Shown piece after piece: positions 34,700-47,442 of a stretch of 64,000 bases of DNA. A program made the translations under genes and the position numbers. Every line of letters begins with the position of its first letter. Positions within the stretch are counted from its first letter, which is position 1. Source of the stretch: Platerodrilus igneus (taxonomy: Eukaryota; Arthropoda; Insecta; Coleoptera; Lycidae); contig JARFIW010000884.1 of the NCBI GenBank assembly GCA_036346225.1, forward strand, positions 4,512,501-4,576,500. The letters run 5' to 3'. The notes under the pieces are model-generated. The model did no database searches, was not told the DNA's origin, and was given only the letters and a program-made list of their open reading frames with translations.

Positions 34700-35870
34700 T
34701 GTTTTACTTCTTCTTCTGGAAAGAATACATTCTCCTTTTCTTCCAAGTGTTCAAAAAAAAAACTAAGTCTTCCACTTTCGAAAGTGGGTGACCATTGTAT
34801 GTTGTAATACTATAAGTTCTAAATTTTGCAAAACGCTCTTTTGTAGGCAGGCAAGTTAAATTTATTCCATTAAAGGAAATTACCATGTCTCTTTGTTTGT
34901 AAGCTCTTCTCTGGTATCGTACACCTTAGTAAGTTGGGTTTTGAAAATATATTTAAAAATACACGTCCTTATGACCATCCTTCCCTTCAAGAACTCGGAT
35001 ATAGGAATACATTCCTCGGTTATTAACTACGAAACGTAGAAACATTTTTCTAGTGGTTTTAAAACGACTTAATAACCTCTCTTTTAATCGTGTCATTTTG
35101 CATTACTATTCTACTATATGTTTGTACTGTTCTTTTATTGCGATTGTCTTTGTTTAGTACTCTAACTTCTTCCCTATTAAATATCTTTCCTACAATTCTA
35201 ATTTTTTATTCTTAATCGGTTGTGCATAAATAACCGACACAGGTTTTATTTCTTTTACGGTGTACGGTGTTTATTACATATATTGGATCGCTTTCTTAAA
35301 ATTTGCGAAGAAACGTTACTTGTAGCGACCGGTCCTAGATTGACAATGTATACATTTTCTGGAATTGCCAAGAAATGCGTTCTTGTCTTTGCAAAAAACC
35401 TGCCTCAATCTTCAGCGTAATATTTATGTGTAATTAATACGCCATTCGTGTCTCAACCATTTTCTATAATTTCTACGTAGTTCATCGGTAAGCAGTTAAA
35501 GCTTATTGTGGGAATTACGTAATTTATTATTTTGCTTCTGTTATTAATATTGTCTGTAACTTAAGTTGTAATCCAGTTAGTTTTTGTAGTACTGTTTCTC
35601 CAATACACGTATATTGTGGCTTCTGGTCTTGCTATATCATTTTCTTTAGCCATAGTGGACCCAAATATCTTAATCGAGCATCGGAAGAGTTGATGAAAAC
35701 CACTATATGATTCCCTATCTGCTTGTTAATGCTTAGACCTGTTACTGGGCATGTACGTTTGTTTTATATCTTAACGCGACTATTTGAATTCACCCACGTT
35801 AAGCAATATTTGCCAGCTGTTTTAATATGATGAATATGTAACTCCTCCCGACCTAGATGAAAATTAAGAG
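34700..35870 (-). pseudogene. Rep-like orphan gene, diverged copy 3
   Basis: On minus, blocks follow in the same order as the gene at 51,081-53,145. These are CLTWVNSNSRVKI (about 35,810) with a stop where the other copies have the Tyr of IYNK, then SINKQIGNHI, STMAKENDIARPEATIY (about 35,640-35,600) and YVYWRNSTTK. Next are a block matching SFNYLPVNYFEIVE, then HKYYAEAG, SYIRVLEGKDGHKDVYF (about 35,010) and LTCLPTKERFAKFRT (about 34,850-34,810). About 90 residues are missing between the ATIY and YVYW blocks, and the N-terminal ~100 residues are absent. Identity to the other copies is clearly lower than theirs to each other. It directly follows the Env-like gene on the same strand. Confidence 0.8.
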
Positions 35871-35877
35871 TTAATAC

Positions 35878-37075
35878 TTAATTTTTAAAACTCATTGTTC
35901 CTAAAGTTTCGTTTGTGGTTTCTTTGTTCGCTTTTGTTTCTTTGATCTTATATCTAATATACATTTTGTACAATAAGTATACAGCTAATAAAAATAATAC
36001 AATAATTAATAAAATTGTCCAAGCACTGATATTGTCATAGTGTAACTTTGGCACTTTTAACTCGTTTAAATGTTCTTTATAATTGTCCATTAATTTTACT
36101 GCGTGGTTGAGATCGTCGAAATCTAGGTGTTCCAGTTGCATTGGCTTCTGGATAGTTCCGCTGCTTTCGGTTCAAATCTTGAATTGTAATTCGGGTAGAT
36201 TTGCAAATTTTTTCGTCACTGCCGGGTTTTGATATACTCGAATATTTCACTTTTTAATTTCAATTAACAATCTCCCCTTATGGTGATCACTTTGCTTCCA
36301 ATTAGGGCTAAATTGTTATCGTTTCTGTTGCAGTTGGCGATTGCTATCACTTCTTGAGGAAATACAGCAAACCATTTGTAGTCCGTAACTTTCTGAATTT
36401 TTATGTCCGTAATTTGTACTGGTTTTGACGCACAATTCTCATAATAATTAGAGAATCGTGCACTTCACAAGGGCTATCTATTTGAATAGCCGTTGTCGTT
36501 AATGATTGACATAAGTATTGGCCTGGTGCCACTTGTTTGCATTATTCATTTGTGAATTCATACCAAAGTTCATTTAGGGAAAGAAACTTGGTCTTAGGGA
36601 TAATGACTTGATATTGACTATTAATTTTCATAGGGAAAGCAAATAAATGATAATAATTGTAAGTGTTAATCTCTACAATTGGAATTTCTATTAAAAATGT
36701 AATTTCATAATTCTGTACATAACCTTTTACTATGGCTATTTTTTCAAATACAAGTATGTTAGATTCTGTTACTTCAAAAGGTAATTTACTATGAGTTATA
36801 AATGATATGATTCCTAATAATTAGTTTAGTAAATCAAGTGGTTCGATAATACTAGCATGTAAAGTAGTTAATTTAGCAAATGTTACAGCATTTTCTAATG
36901 TATGTAAAATTTGTTGAATTATAATGAGGGTTGCTATCATTTGACTAAATATCGTGTTAAGTCTTATTAAATCTCTCATTTCTAACATTGTGGTTTGCAT
37001 GCTACTTTCAAGAGTTAGTATTCTATTTGTTATACTGTCCTGGTTCTTTACTAATTTTTGGTTCCGTTTAATTTA
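35878..37075 (-). pseudogene. F-type (baculovirus F/errantivirus-like) Env remnant
   Basis: The minus frame from about 37,075 contains an amphipathic helical stretch (SITNRILTLESSMQTTMLEM), then a hydrophobic region. A block rich in I/Y/P follows (EITFLIEIPIV, YYHLFAFPM) with conserved Cys further on, as in the F2/F1-type envelope proteins of insect LTR elements and baculoviruses. The 88-codon C-terminal frame 35,878-36,141 has a juxtamembrane helix, a ~22-residue hydrophobic segment (AWTILLIIVLFLLAVYLLY) and a lysine-rich tail. That is the expected membrane anchor. Several stops (for example about 36,820, 36,545 and 36,245) make it dead. It may belong to the Polinton remnant around it or to a retroelement. 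Confidence 0.75.
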
Positions 37076-37700
37076 TAGCTTCCAAGTCCCTGCAATTTAG
37101 GTACGTCCTCGTATTTGAGCTTTCCTGTTTTAATGTTGCTTTAGCTGTAGAAGTCTAAACTGCATTTATTCGCATTGACCATTATTTTTCATTTTTAATT
37201 CCGAGGATCTTAAAAAATGCACTTTTTCGACTGTGGGCCTCTTGACAACCTGACACTTTGACGATGTAATCACTTTTATCTACAACTAATATATAATATA
37301 CGTATTACAGCTGTGGGTTATGCAGTATAGTGCTGTATATTAATCAAGCTAGGGAATAATGAAGAGCAGACGAAATAATGGTTCTTTATTCCCTCCTACA
37401 GACCAACTGGAAAATAATATTATTAAACCCCAATACCTTTGAAATTTAAAACAAACGCTAAATGCTAAATATCAAATACTATGTCTCAATACAATAACAC
37501 AAACAACTAGCCGTGTTGGTTTTCGCTAATTTATGCAGAATTTTGATAATTTGGAAAGTCTAGTTATATAAATTATGCTCTCTTATATTGATACTTAGTT
37601 GTAGATAAAGTATAGTATACAACTCGCTATAATGAAGATGATTATTACACTCGCTCGCTTCGCTCGCTCGTGTAGCAACTTTTATCCTCGGGAATAATAG
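37076..37700. other. No gene; GC-rich CGCT repeat
   Basis: At about 37,650-37,677 there is TCGCTCGCTTCGCTCGCTCG, bracketed by short inverted ATAATGAAG/CTTCATTAT words at 37,629-37,704. It may be a small transposon end or a folded repeat. Otherwise anonymous. Confidence 0.4.
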
Positions 37701-37706
37701 CCTTCA

Positions 37707-38340
37707 TTATAGCCTCGTTGAATAATATACTATTACTCGTAGATGTGCGTGATAGCGTGTGTTGTATTTAAAATCGTAGGCATGTGTTTTGATGCTTTTT
37801 ATTTCCAGTCTAACGCATGTATAGGTTTCCGGTGAAAAGTTGACCAGTTTACCTATATGGTCAACTAATCTGATTGTGACGTTATCGATTTCGAAAGCAC
37901 TCAACTGGTAATATATTACGTATGTAGCCTTCTTTACCAGGTTGTACTAGGCGGTACAGAAAGAGTAAATTTGAATACACTGTGAGTGGGAGAATTATTT
38001 CCAAACGACCCAGTAGTGATATTGGTTTTCAAAAAGTGTTTAAAACTGATATTTTGTTCGTTTGTTGGTCTGTAATATGCACAACGTTTGCAGGTAGTTT
38101 GCGGTTGATAAAACCCAAAATGTTTCCGATACTGTTTTTACGACTTGCTCTAAAATCGATCAGTTCATTGTATCGTATAAAACAGTTTAACGTGTGATTA
38201 TTGGCACTTAGTTTAAAACATTATCAATGTTCTCGTTAATATCTGGAACTTCACCGAGCCATTGTTTGAATATCTCCTGTATATATGCATTTATTTCTTC
38301 TAATTCGTACGAGCCCGGCTCAATGATTATTTTGTTTTAA
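37707..38340 (-). pseudogene. Polinton-type structural (capsid-associated) protein fragment
   Basis: Minus frames give IIIEPGSYELEEINAYIQ (about 38,330-38,275). A block follows with LNCFIRYNELIDF and NSIGNILGF (38,185-38,110), and at the end FEIDNVTIRLVDHIGKLVNF (37,895-37,835) then ...VRLEIKS. This order (G-SYE(I/L)E-IN-YI, then NSIGxLLGF, then a C-terminal TVRLVDxxGxxVNFxGE) matches a widespread arthropod Polinton protein thought to be a virion structural component. I am not certain which capsid class it is. Stops and frameshifts separate the blocks. PolB lies head-to-head on the other strand. Confidence 0.7.
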
Positions 38341-38360
38341 TCCGTGGTAATCCGTGGTAC

Positions 38361-38619
38361 GCCCAAGGTCTCGGGTACGAATCCCGACACGGTCCGCTTG
38401 AAAAATGTTAGGCAAGCATTTTTCACAAAAATACACTCGTTCGGATGACAGGTAAAATGCAGGTCCCGTGTGTGAGTGTTGTCACGCACGTTAATCATCC
38501 CTACGTTGCTTGAAACAGCAAGGGTTTGGCAAAATTCCAAATTTTCCAGGTAAAAAGAAACTCGCTTCCTAGGCAATGTAATACCTTTGGGTGGAGCATT
38601 GGAAAATCACACGTAAGGC
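38361..38619 (+). mobile_element. tRNA-derived SINE, 5'-truncated, with 12-bp target duplication
   Basis: The body begins GCCCAAGGTCTCGGGTACGA (just before the B box) and ends with GCATTGGAAAATCACACGTAAGGC. It is flanked by AATCCGTGGTAC (38,349-38,360 and 38,620-38,631). It sits between the structural-protein fragment and PolB of the Polinton remnant. Confidence 0.93.
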
Positions 38620-38639
38620 AATCCGTGGTACATGTATGT

Positions 38640-40668
38640 AACCCCACTAAACCCAAAGCCCGTTTCTCATCCTGCCGAAGACGTTGAAACTGTATTTGTG
38701 TGTCTCTGTGATATAACTCCATTGACACTTAAGCAGCAATATGACGTTGAAGGTGCGACTCATTGTCATATTTGCAAAGAACCGTTTAGTGTGAAAGATT
38801 TGTAATCACGATCATTTAGTGCCTAATGACCACTACAGAGGACCAGCGCAGGAGAGTTGTAATATTAAGTTTCAAGATTCTAATACATTTCTGACAGCGT
38901 TCAGTAATCTGAGTAGTTATGACAGCCACTTTATAAGTAAAAGGATTGCCGTTAACTTGGATGGACGTGTGGAAGTGCTGCCAGTAACTAAATAAAAATA
39001 TATTTCTTTCAACAAACACAGTCCCGAAGGCTTGATCAACTATAGATGCATCGATAGCTACCGCTTTATGAATTCATCTTTAAAATCTTTGGGATCTTAT
39101 TTGAACACATTTTCGCTACTAACAGCAAATTTAGTCGTTAGAAGAAAGTTCAATTTAAATTACTGATTTGAAAAGGTATCTATCCATATGATTTCGTTGA
39201 TTCTTTTGAAAAACTCGATTGCACTTTATTAGTCATCGAGACTTTTACAAGAACTAAAAGATAAAGAAATTACCAAAAAACTGTATATTTAGAACTTGAT
39301 ATAATATTCCGATTTATACCTCAAAACCGACGTTATTTTATTTGCAGACGTTTTTGAGCAATTCCGAACAAATTGCCTTACGATATATGCACTTAGCCAC
39401 GCCCATTATTACACGCTGCCAAGTATACATGTATCGCAATGGTAAAGGAACTCAATATGTAAACAGATATCCATCAGCTGTTATTTATAGAAAAGGAATA
39501 CGAGGAGGTCTTAGTTAAGTATATTCAGAAATACGTGCTACTGCAAACAATAGGTATGTACTAACGTACCATCCCTCTAAACCAGATGAATACCAATATC
39601 AATAATCAGTACGGTTGGGCCACGAGTCAACATCTAACATATGACGATTTTGAATGGGCAAACACTAATATCGATATGACATCAGTTCGTGATGATGCTG
39701 GAGAAGCTTATATCTTGAAAATTGATTTGAAATATGACTTGCATAAAGACACCCCTTTTCTCCTGAGCATATTGATCCGAAGACTGCACAACCACTTGTA
39801 TCGAAAACTCAAAGCATTAAGTTAATGGCTACATTAAATTCGAAAATAAGACGTGATTCACTATACAAATCTAAAATAAACTTTAGCTAGTCCTACAAAT
39901 GCTAAAATTTAAACAGAGCTGCTGGTTAAAATCTTACATTGATCGAAAATATGAAATTTGTGCGAAACTGGGAAGCAGATATGGCGCTGAAGCTAAAATA
40001 TCCAATCCTTTGTTCAAAAATATTACGATCTTTAATAAAGAGCAGCAGTGGACCTTCTTAAATAAGAAGGTTATTTTAATAAGCTGGTTGTGAAGGTATG
40101 TGCATTCCCGATATAGTCAAGTTAACAATCTATGATTTTCACTATGTATATATAAATGCAGTTTTAGAGATGAATGCCATGTTCTCTGCACAAGTACAGA
40201 TAGTTTGATCTACAAAATTCTTAATCAATATCCTTATGTAACCATGAAACGAAACTGTATTGGACACTCTGATACCTCAAACTGTCCTTTCCACATTATT
40301 TATGGAATTCCTCTACTTAACAAGGAAGTAGTGGGTATGATCAGGGATGAAAATAATGGACGACTTCTGACAGACTTTATTGGAATACGAAAAAAAGATC
40401 TAAATAAAAAAAATTTTTAAAACTAGTTAGCAAGAGGAAGCTGAAATCATACGATTAATGGAAGAAGATGAATCAAATACACGATTACCAGCTATCCAAA
40501 ATTTCAGTGTTACCAAGAAGAGAAAAGAATCTTTTAGATTTATAATAAAGAATAGAATTACGTTCGATAATTATGTCGGCTGCATAGAAGAGTTTAAGAA
40601 AATATTTGTTATTCAAAGTTTAGTTCATTCGGACAAGCGTTCACGTTCTAGTAGAGGGGAAATGCGTT
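38640..40668 (+). pseudogene. Polinton protein-primed DNA polymerase B (PolB), degraded
   Basis: Blocks in PolB order across frames: CHICKEPF (38,735) and a following His/Cys-rich exonuclease-side region with SYDSHFI (38,920) and LPVTK (38,980), then SYRFM and SLGSYL (39,060-39,110), then YPYDFVDSFEKL-like (39,185-39,215). Then ILKIDLKYDLHKDTP (39,713-39,757), an arthropod Polinton PolB signature. Then FKQSCWLKSYIDR (39,902-39,942), LIYKILNQ (40,209-40,230), KEVVGMIRDENNGRLLTDF (40,325-40,379) and ITFDNYVGCIEEFK (40,558-40,600). The N-terminal zinc fingers and the last tail are missing. Many stops and frameshifts leave it inactive. The enzyme would replicate linear Polinton/adintovirus genomes by protein priming. 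Confidence 0.88.
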
Positions 40669-40699
40669 AAGTCTAGGGAACGACAAACGCTACTTACTC

Positions 40700-43395
40700 C
40701 CCGGTTCATATACAACGCTATCTATCGTATACTTCACGATCATGGATGACACCTAGCCTGTAGGCGATTATAGAATATTTAATGTAATACATGATGTTAA
40801 AATATAAGATGTACATATAAAATATATGTATAAGAATATACCATTATTGTAAATGTATGTATAAATTATTTAATAAATTTTAATTTTTGATTATTTATTG
40901 CTTTATTTTGATCTAGTGTTATGCTTAATAATTGGTGTTGGAAAATGGGAACCAATTTTCCCACAGGCACAAGATATGAGGGTTGCTATAGTTGGCACAA
41001 AAATGACCAGAATAGATCTTAAATGTTGTTATGGGGAAATACACGTAAAAATGGTCGATTTTGGTCTAGAATATACATAATCAATCTACTTGCATTAGTA
41101 GTTACATTTGGGATAATGGGTTTTGGGATGAGATAACCGGTGGGCGAGTGTTTTGTTATGTACGTGAATGTCTGAGTACATGTGCATGTGTGCGTGTGTA
41201 TTAGTGAGGATGCATGTAGAAGTGTGACTGAGTGTGTGGTAAAGATATATTTATACATTTTTACACTATAAAGTGCTTGTTTTTTTAATATTTTTTTTCT
41301 TTGTTTTCTGTAAATTTTAATATAGTCCCCAGTTAGGTGAAAGAGTGGATTTCTACAACACAATTTATGTGCGAGAGCATTTGTTGTCATAGAAACATAA
41401 GTACAAGCAGGAAATATTTTATATTAAACGCGAGATAAGGTTGGAATCCAGTTGAAACACATATTTTTTTTTATTAAAGCAGGATCATTTTTTTTTGGTA
41501 AATTATAATTTTGACCTGACACTAAATAATAGATTTTTGCGCTTCCATGCTTTAAACCTTTACCAATTTTTCATTTTGCGATAAAAGGTTTCTATAAATT
41601 TTAAAACATCCATTTCATCAACAGTTTTAGAACTCATTGTTTTTATTATTCCTCCACTACCAACTGTAAAATAATTTTAGCAATAATTATAGGTGGGCCA
41701 AACACCAAGACCGTAAGATTTAATCGAGTGTGGGTTGATAGCGTTCATCTTGTTTTACGATTTAAGAAGCAGCTTATAGTCATATGTTATTTAAAGGATT
41801 CGAGTTCGTCCACCTTAGGTACAACACTATTAGGATACAATCTAATGTCTATTTTACTTTGTGCCAAAGAAAGGTCTGTTGGTACTGCTATCTCTAAATC
41901 TGTGTTTATACGAGATATGACGTAGTTTTATATAGTAAATATTCGACCATATAACACCGAAATATTTAAACATGACAAGCATTACAGAATTCAATCATTG
42001 CATCTACTATTTGGAATTAACATAAATTATGTAAATAAAATTTGTAACGAAATACCGAACATTAAATTTACATAAATTGCAATACAATATTTCAACAAAT
42101 CTTTCTAATAGTTATTTATACAAAAATGTTCTATAGCTTTGTAATTCTTTTAAATGAACTCTTAACGTCTGTTTTACACTTTATTGTTAATTTTAACAGG
42201 AACATTCAAAAATTTCCGACTTAACCAAAATTCCTTAAAAACTTTTAATATTTATTGCTTAAAAATTTGTCCTTTCGTTTCCTTTTATTAAAACACCTTT
42301 ATTTAGAATTTTCTTTTCTATTCGAAACTAAGAAAAACTTGTTACCCATTAAAAAGCACCCCATAAAATATTTGAGTGTATAATTATTTCAGTGGATTTT
42401 CGTATAATTAATTTAGGTGTACTATACATAGTTGTGTAATATAGTTGTAGAAAATGGGATATCACCAATCATAAATGTAGTCTTGGTGTTCCCCAGTAAT
42501 GTTTAAGGGGAATATCCCTAATTGTCGTGTAATTTGGTAGCAAAGGTGTTTCCCACCGTTCATGATAAATATACGTCTCCTTCCCGACCAATAAAATTAG
42601 AATTACTGCGGATAATTATAATTAGTTTTTAAACAATCTAGCATCTAGCACAAAGATCTTATAATGATTAATTACTCTAACTAGAGTAAAGATGCATTAT
42701 TTGTATCTAGCTTCCAGGTGCATTAATATTAAGCTATTTAACCTGTAATTGGGGCTTAACGTTGGTAAAATAAATAAGCTAAAATAAAAACATGGCGGTG
42801 AACAAAGACGAGTGTGGATTTTCAAGTCGTTGGATTTCCATTCCTCTCGTGAATATTTTATCCTTAACTGCTTGTGCGGAGGTAGTACATTATACACAAT
42901 GTAGTGGAGTGCCTTTCTGTCGATTCGTATATCTATTCTTTTATCGTACCTTTATCTGTGTTTCTGTGTATATTGTAGGAAATGACAACTAATGTCACTG
43001 CAATAATATGGATTAAAATGACAATCCGTGTCCATGCCGTGCAGCTCTAAAATAAAAGAATAATTATTTGTTACCCAGCTTGCTAATGCACATTAATTTA
43101 CAAGGTAAATAGTGTAATTAATTAATTTACATTGTTAATTTGAAACGTAAATTATGTTTTAATAATAAATGGCGTCTAACATGGGTCATTTATTACATTC
43201 GCAAACAAAGGTACAGTAGTTTCTTGCGTACCTGCATAGAGAGCGTACGTTCTTTCACGAAGTGTAATCACTTCAATCAATTTTTCATGCGGTAATTTTG
43301 CATTGATCCCAAACCGACAACAGTAAACAAATATCCTCAAAATCTTTTTGAAAATTCAACCATATGACTAACAAATAATCTAATACATGTTCTGA
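40700..43395. other. No gene recognised
   Basis: About 2.7 kb of AT-rich DNA. An impure TG tract lies at about 41,155-41,235. Short frames at 41,728-41,925 and 42,792-42,992 show no domain. The minus strand here should hold the BEL integrase if that element were complete, but none was found. Confidence 0.45.
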
Positions 43396-43399
43396 AGGT

Positions 43400-46300
43400 T
43401 AAACGACGAGTAACATGACTTTTTCTTTGAAAGATACTTGCGAGAGTTTGTTTGATGCTGAATTATCCAGGGATGCTTGTTTAGGTAACTTCTGCAAAGA
43501 TGATTTTAACCATAGCGGACCCGCCCACCATTGTGGGTGCTCGATAAATTCAGTTGCAGAGAGGCCTCTCGAAGTACAATCTGCAGGGTTGCCTTGGGAT
43601 CTAATATGATTCCAATGAGACGGCGCAATTAGAGATTGAATGAGTGCAATCTTATTTGCAAGGAAGGTTTTCCATTTGTTGGAAGAATCTGACCAAGCAA
43701 AGATGTTGGAAAAGTCTAACTTGGATTATATCTTTTTACGTACTTTACGAGATTTGCGAGCAGAACTGCTGCACACTATTCTAGTCACGGCAAAGAAACT
43801 TTATTAATGCGTGCAACTTTACTTTTTGCACAAACAAAATTAATTAAAATATTATCAGTTTTGTCGACGCAACGAAAATAGACAACAGATGCATAACTTG
43901 CTTCTGATGCATCACAAAAACCATGTAACTTGATTTGCTTCAACTCGTTACAAAGTAACCGACGAGAAATTTTTAATCGGATAAGAATGGAAGTTGCAAA
44001 AAATATTTGTCCTATTGATCAATCGGTTTTCTAGCGGTTGGGTATTCCAATGGATTCCCAAAACCCATAAACGCTAAGCAAAATGGTTTGCAAAAAATTT
44101 AACTGGCAGGTCGTTGTTTTTTATACAAGGCCGTGCACTGACTTGTATATAATATGAGAAACTATCTGAATCTGAACACCATTTAAGTCCTAACGCTTTC
44201 ACTAAAGAGATTTGTTCCTGACTAAAAGTCATTGGAGGTTGTTGGAGTTGTGAATTTGATATATTTGATAATACTAAGATGGAATTAGTATTCCATTTTC
44301 TAAGTTCAAAACCAACAATCTTACATAATTCAGCCAGTTCTTGAACTAGCAAGCTGGTTTCCTCAATGGTTTTGCAACCAGTGATGATATCATCTACATT
44401 TGAATTTGACGACAAAATAAGTGAGGCGTGGGGTTGACAAAGCGCTTCAAATCTCGATAATTCTTAGATCGTTCCAAGAGCATGAAAGGGTGAAGCTTTA
44501 ATTCCATAAGTAGCTGTATTTAATCGATTATCAAGCAAGGGATCGCATGGATCAAATCTCCACAAAATACGTTGATAATTCTAGTGTTCTGGCATCACCT
44601 CGATCTGGCGATACACGTACTTGATGTCTGCAGGTAATGCAATTATATGGTCCCGAAATTGCAATAAAAATTTAAAAATATCTTTTTGTAGTGATTCCCC
44701 GGTAACAATGTGTCATTTAGTAGAACACGGTCTGAGGTTTTTGCACTTGCATTGAACGTTTAATTTAGTTGTTGTGCTTTCTGGCTTTATCAACGCACGA
44801 TGCGGAAAGTAATAAGAAGAATTATTATTCACCGAATGAAGTACAACAGTACTCATGTGGCCTGTGTCCAAAAATCTTCCATAAAAAGATTGTAAAACGA
44901 TCGCAAATCCGAATCATTTTGCAAACACCTTCGTAACAACAGAAAACGATGTAAAGCGATTATACGATGTTAAAGTTCTTGCGTCGTTGTTACATTTTAC
45001 GCACTGTTATTACACTTTAGGCGTGGCTCTAACGCCATTGTTATAAGATATACAGACCACGTTTTTACCGGATGATGCAATCGCAATGTCTATGTTAATT
45101 TACATGCACATTCTAGGTAAAGTTCAAATTACTTACATGATATGTATATCTCGGAATTTTATCCCAGGATCCACCACGTAGTAGGGTTGTGATTACGCCC
45201 GGTTGAACATCAAATTATTATCCGTTGCTGAACTTCTATTGCATCTCGTAGGGGTTAGAAAGGAAGTAGGTAGAGGAACGATAAGTCAAGGGAACATAAA
45301 GGGAAACTACGTACCTTCCTTTTTAGAAACTACACCACGCCTTCAACACTTGTTGGTTTGTTACTGTCCCGTTGCTTAATGTCGCTTCCTCCACTCGCGC
45401 ACTACCGCATCCCTTGTGCGCAAACTCAACCGTCATCAACGGAGGAAGTTAGCGTATCATTTCAAAAATACGCGCCAATTAACCTACAAAGTATCTCTTA
45501 CGCTAAAACATGATACATGACCAGTTTGGCATGTAACAACGAGAATCACAAAAACTCGGTTCGGATCCTGTAAAGGGCAATCAAACCATGAAACGACCTG
45601 CTTCATTCCTAGAATAAGTTACCGCAAAGATTTTTTTACACAATAAATTATCTGCAGCCTCTTGTACTTTAACAGGAACGCTTTGCAACTTCCAAAAATG
45701 AGTTAGAGTTTCATTCATTAGCTCCACATGAGCACACAACGAAGTAGAAATGGTTTCTGAACAACCTACTTTTCTAGCCAGAAGTTAAACAAATTTGGTG
45801 CTAATGGCAACCGGTTCGTAATGTTGTACAACCCGAGATTCATTCAATAAAATTCGAGCAAATGTCTCTGTTCCTAACAACAAATCAATTTTCGCAGGTA
45901 TAAAGAACTTTTGATCAGCTGATTACAATCCATCGATGTGATTCCAACAATGTTTTGACAAAGGTGTGGCCGGCAATAGACCACATATTTCCGGTAACAC
46001 AAAACATTGTAAATGAAAATCTGATTGGGTTTCATCCTAATTAGAAGAAATAATACGACACGACAAACCACCACAGATAGCCGAGGAATTCTATCCAAGC
46101 CCTTGATACAATTACTAGATTTTTATGCTTCTGCAAAAAAAGCCTCTGAGAACATTTTTCTGTAATGAAATTTGACATACTCCCATGATCTAAGAGTGCC
46201 CTAACAGATTGTGGTGTTCCAAAACCATCGACAATTACTGCCTAAGCAGTAACTAACAAAGTTGTAGTATTAACAACTAAACGAGAAAAGAATGGACCAA

Positions 46301-46800
46301 CTTCAGGACCACGATTAGAAACCGAAGAATTTTCAGTCGCTTCATTCCTTTTAACTACATTTTTTGAGTGATCCGTGGATGTAGCAGAAGCACTGTGATT
46401 ACCAAAATGATACAAGGTGTGGTGTGCTTTACGAAATTTTCTACAAACAGCTTTTGAAGGACAATTTTTAACTCGATGCAAACCACACAAACAATTTAAA
46501 CAAATATTGTTCTTTTTAACGAAATCAAATCGTCCTTGGCTGGATTTGTAGTAATAAATCAAATCAAATAAATAAATCAAATGTGAGTCATAAAACATTA
46601 AGCATTTTTTAGGCGTCGTTGTAGATACAATTGGAGTAATATTCTGATTTGATTCAATCAAAGTACGAAAGAAATTGCAATAACTATCAAAGCATTCAAT
46701 TTGCCTATTGAAGTTATTTATTTGGATTGGCGGACGTCGTATATTTCTTGTCGCTGGCTGTACATTATCCACAAATGCCGCAGGAGGCAATTTAATTTTA
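43400..46800 (-). pseudogene. BEL/Pao LTR retrotransposon gag-pol remnant
   Basis: Minus order: gag C-terminus (46,790-46,242) with a CLNCLCGLHRVKNCPSKAVC zinc-knuckle region and following RKAHHTLYH, both typical of BEL/Pao. Then a protease with VRALLDHGSMSNFIT (about 46,205-46,160), where the DSG/DTG-type triad reads D-H-G. Then RT with ALPADIKYVYRQIEV (44,640-44,595), LNTATYGIKASPF (44,525-44,485) and the palm motif YVDD mutated to NVDD before IITGCKTIEE (about 44,400-44,365), then FELRKWNTNS. Then an RNase H/integrase-junction block GNPADCTSRGLSATEFIEH and WWAGP (43,600-43,520). Stops, frameshifts and the mutated active sites show it is dead. Integrase and LTRs are missing. Confidence 0.9.
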
Positions 46801-47148
46801 AATTGTTTTTGATACTAAGTACAACGTGTCTTAATCTGCAAGAAACATTTATCTAAATGAATTCTAATACGCGCAATTTCCTGAATACAATAATTATCTA
46901 AGATGCAATCTGTATACAATTTGTAACATCCCAATATGATTTGCGAGGTCAGTCCCACTGTCGCTTCGTTTTCTGCCAAACTGGTCTGACGTATCTCCCA
47001 CTATAGATTTTGAATGGCGGCCAACCTGCTCACCACCGAGTTTCCTTCAAAAATAAGCCTTTAACTACTGACCGGCAGCATGAAACAATTATACTTACGA
47101 AACACCAATAACAACAAAACGGAAATCATACGCTTTCAAAATTCAATG
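46801..47148. other. Unassigned; probably BEL gag 5' part
   Basis: Continues upstream of the recognisable BEL gag on minus, with broken frames. No other feature seen. Confidence 0.35.
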
Positions 47149-47149
47149 G

Positions 47150-47442
47150 GCGGCTCCGTGGCGTAGTGGTATGTGTGTGACTACTACGCTCAAGGTGTCG
47201 GGTTTTAATTCCGACACAACACGCTTGAAAAATGTTAGGCGAGCATTTTTCACAAAAATATACCCTCGTTCGGATGAGAGGTAAAATGGAGGTCCCGTGT
47301 GTGAGTGTTGTCACGCAAGTTAAAGATCCCTACCTTACTTGGAACAGCATGGGTTAGGCAAAATTTTAAATTTTCCAGGTAGAAAAAAACTCGCTTCCTG
47401 GCAATGTAGCACCTTCGGGTGGAGCATTGGAAAATCACATGT
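47150..47442 (+). mobile_element. tRNA-derived SINE, full-length
   Basis: Starts GGCTCCGTGGCGTAGTGG (A box TGGCGTAGTGG) and has a mutated B box (GGTTTTAATTCC at about 47,200). It carries the shared body and ends GCATTGGAAAATCACATG. No clear target duplication was found. A ~26-bp reverse-complement scrap of the same SINE (ACCCGAAGGTACTACATTGG) lies at 47,683-47,707. Confidence 0.92.

Noticed and set aside
35832..35860. Errantivirus-like LTR start (AGTTACATATTC after a purine run GGTCGGGAGG) just after the Env stop on minus
   Set aside because: The same bases translate into a block collinear with the Rep-like gene (EEL...KT.G...LTWV.SN.R), and homology continues for 1.1 kb. The LTR resemblance is a coincidence.
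42430..42560. Further primer-binding-site-like modules (GTTCCCC...GGGGAAT words)
   Set aside because: The CAGCAA head and the GCCCAA core are missing; resemblance too weak.
44074..44415. Functional BEL reverse transcriptase
   Set aside because: The YVDD active site reads NVDD and flanking blocks are in other frames.
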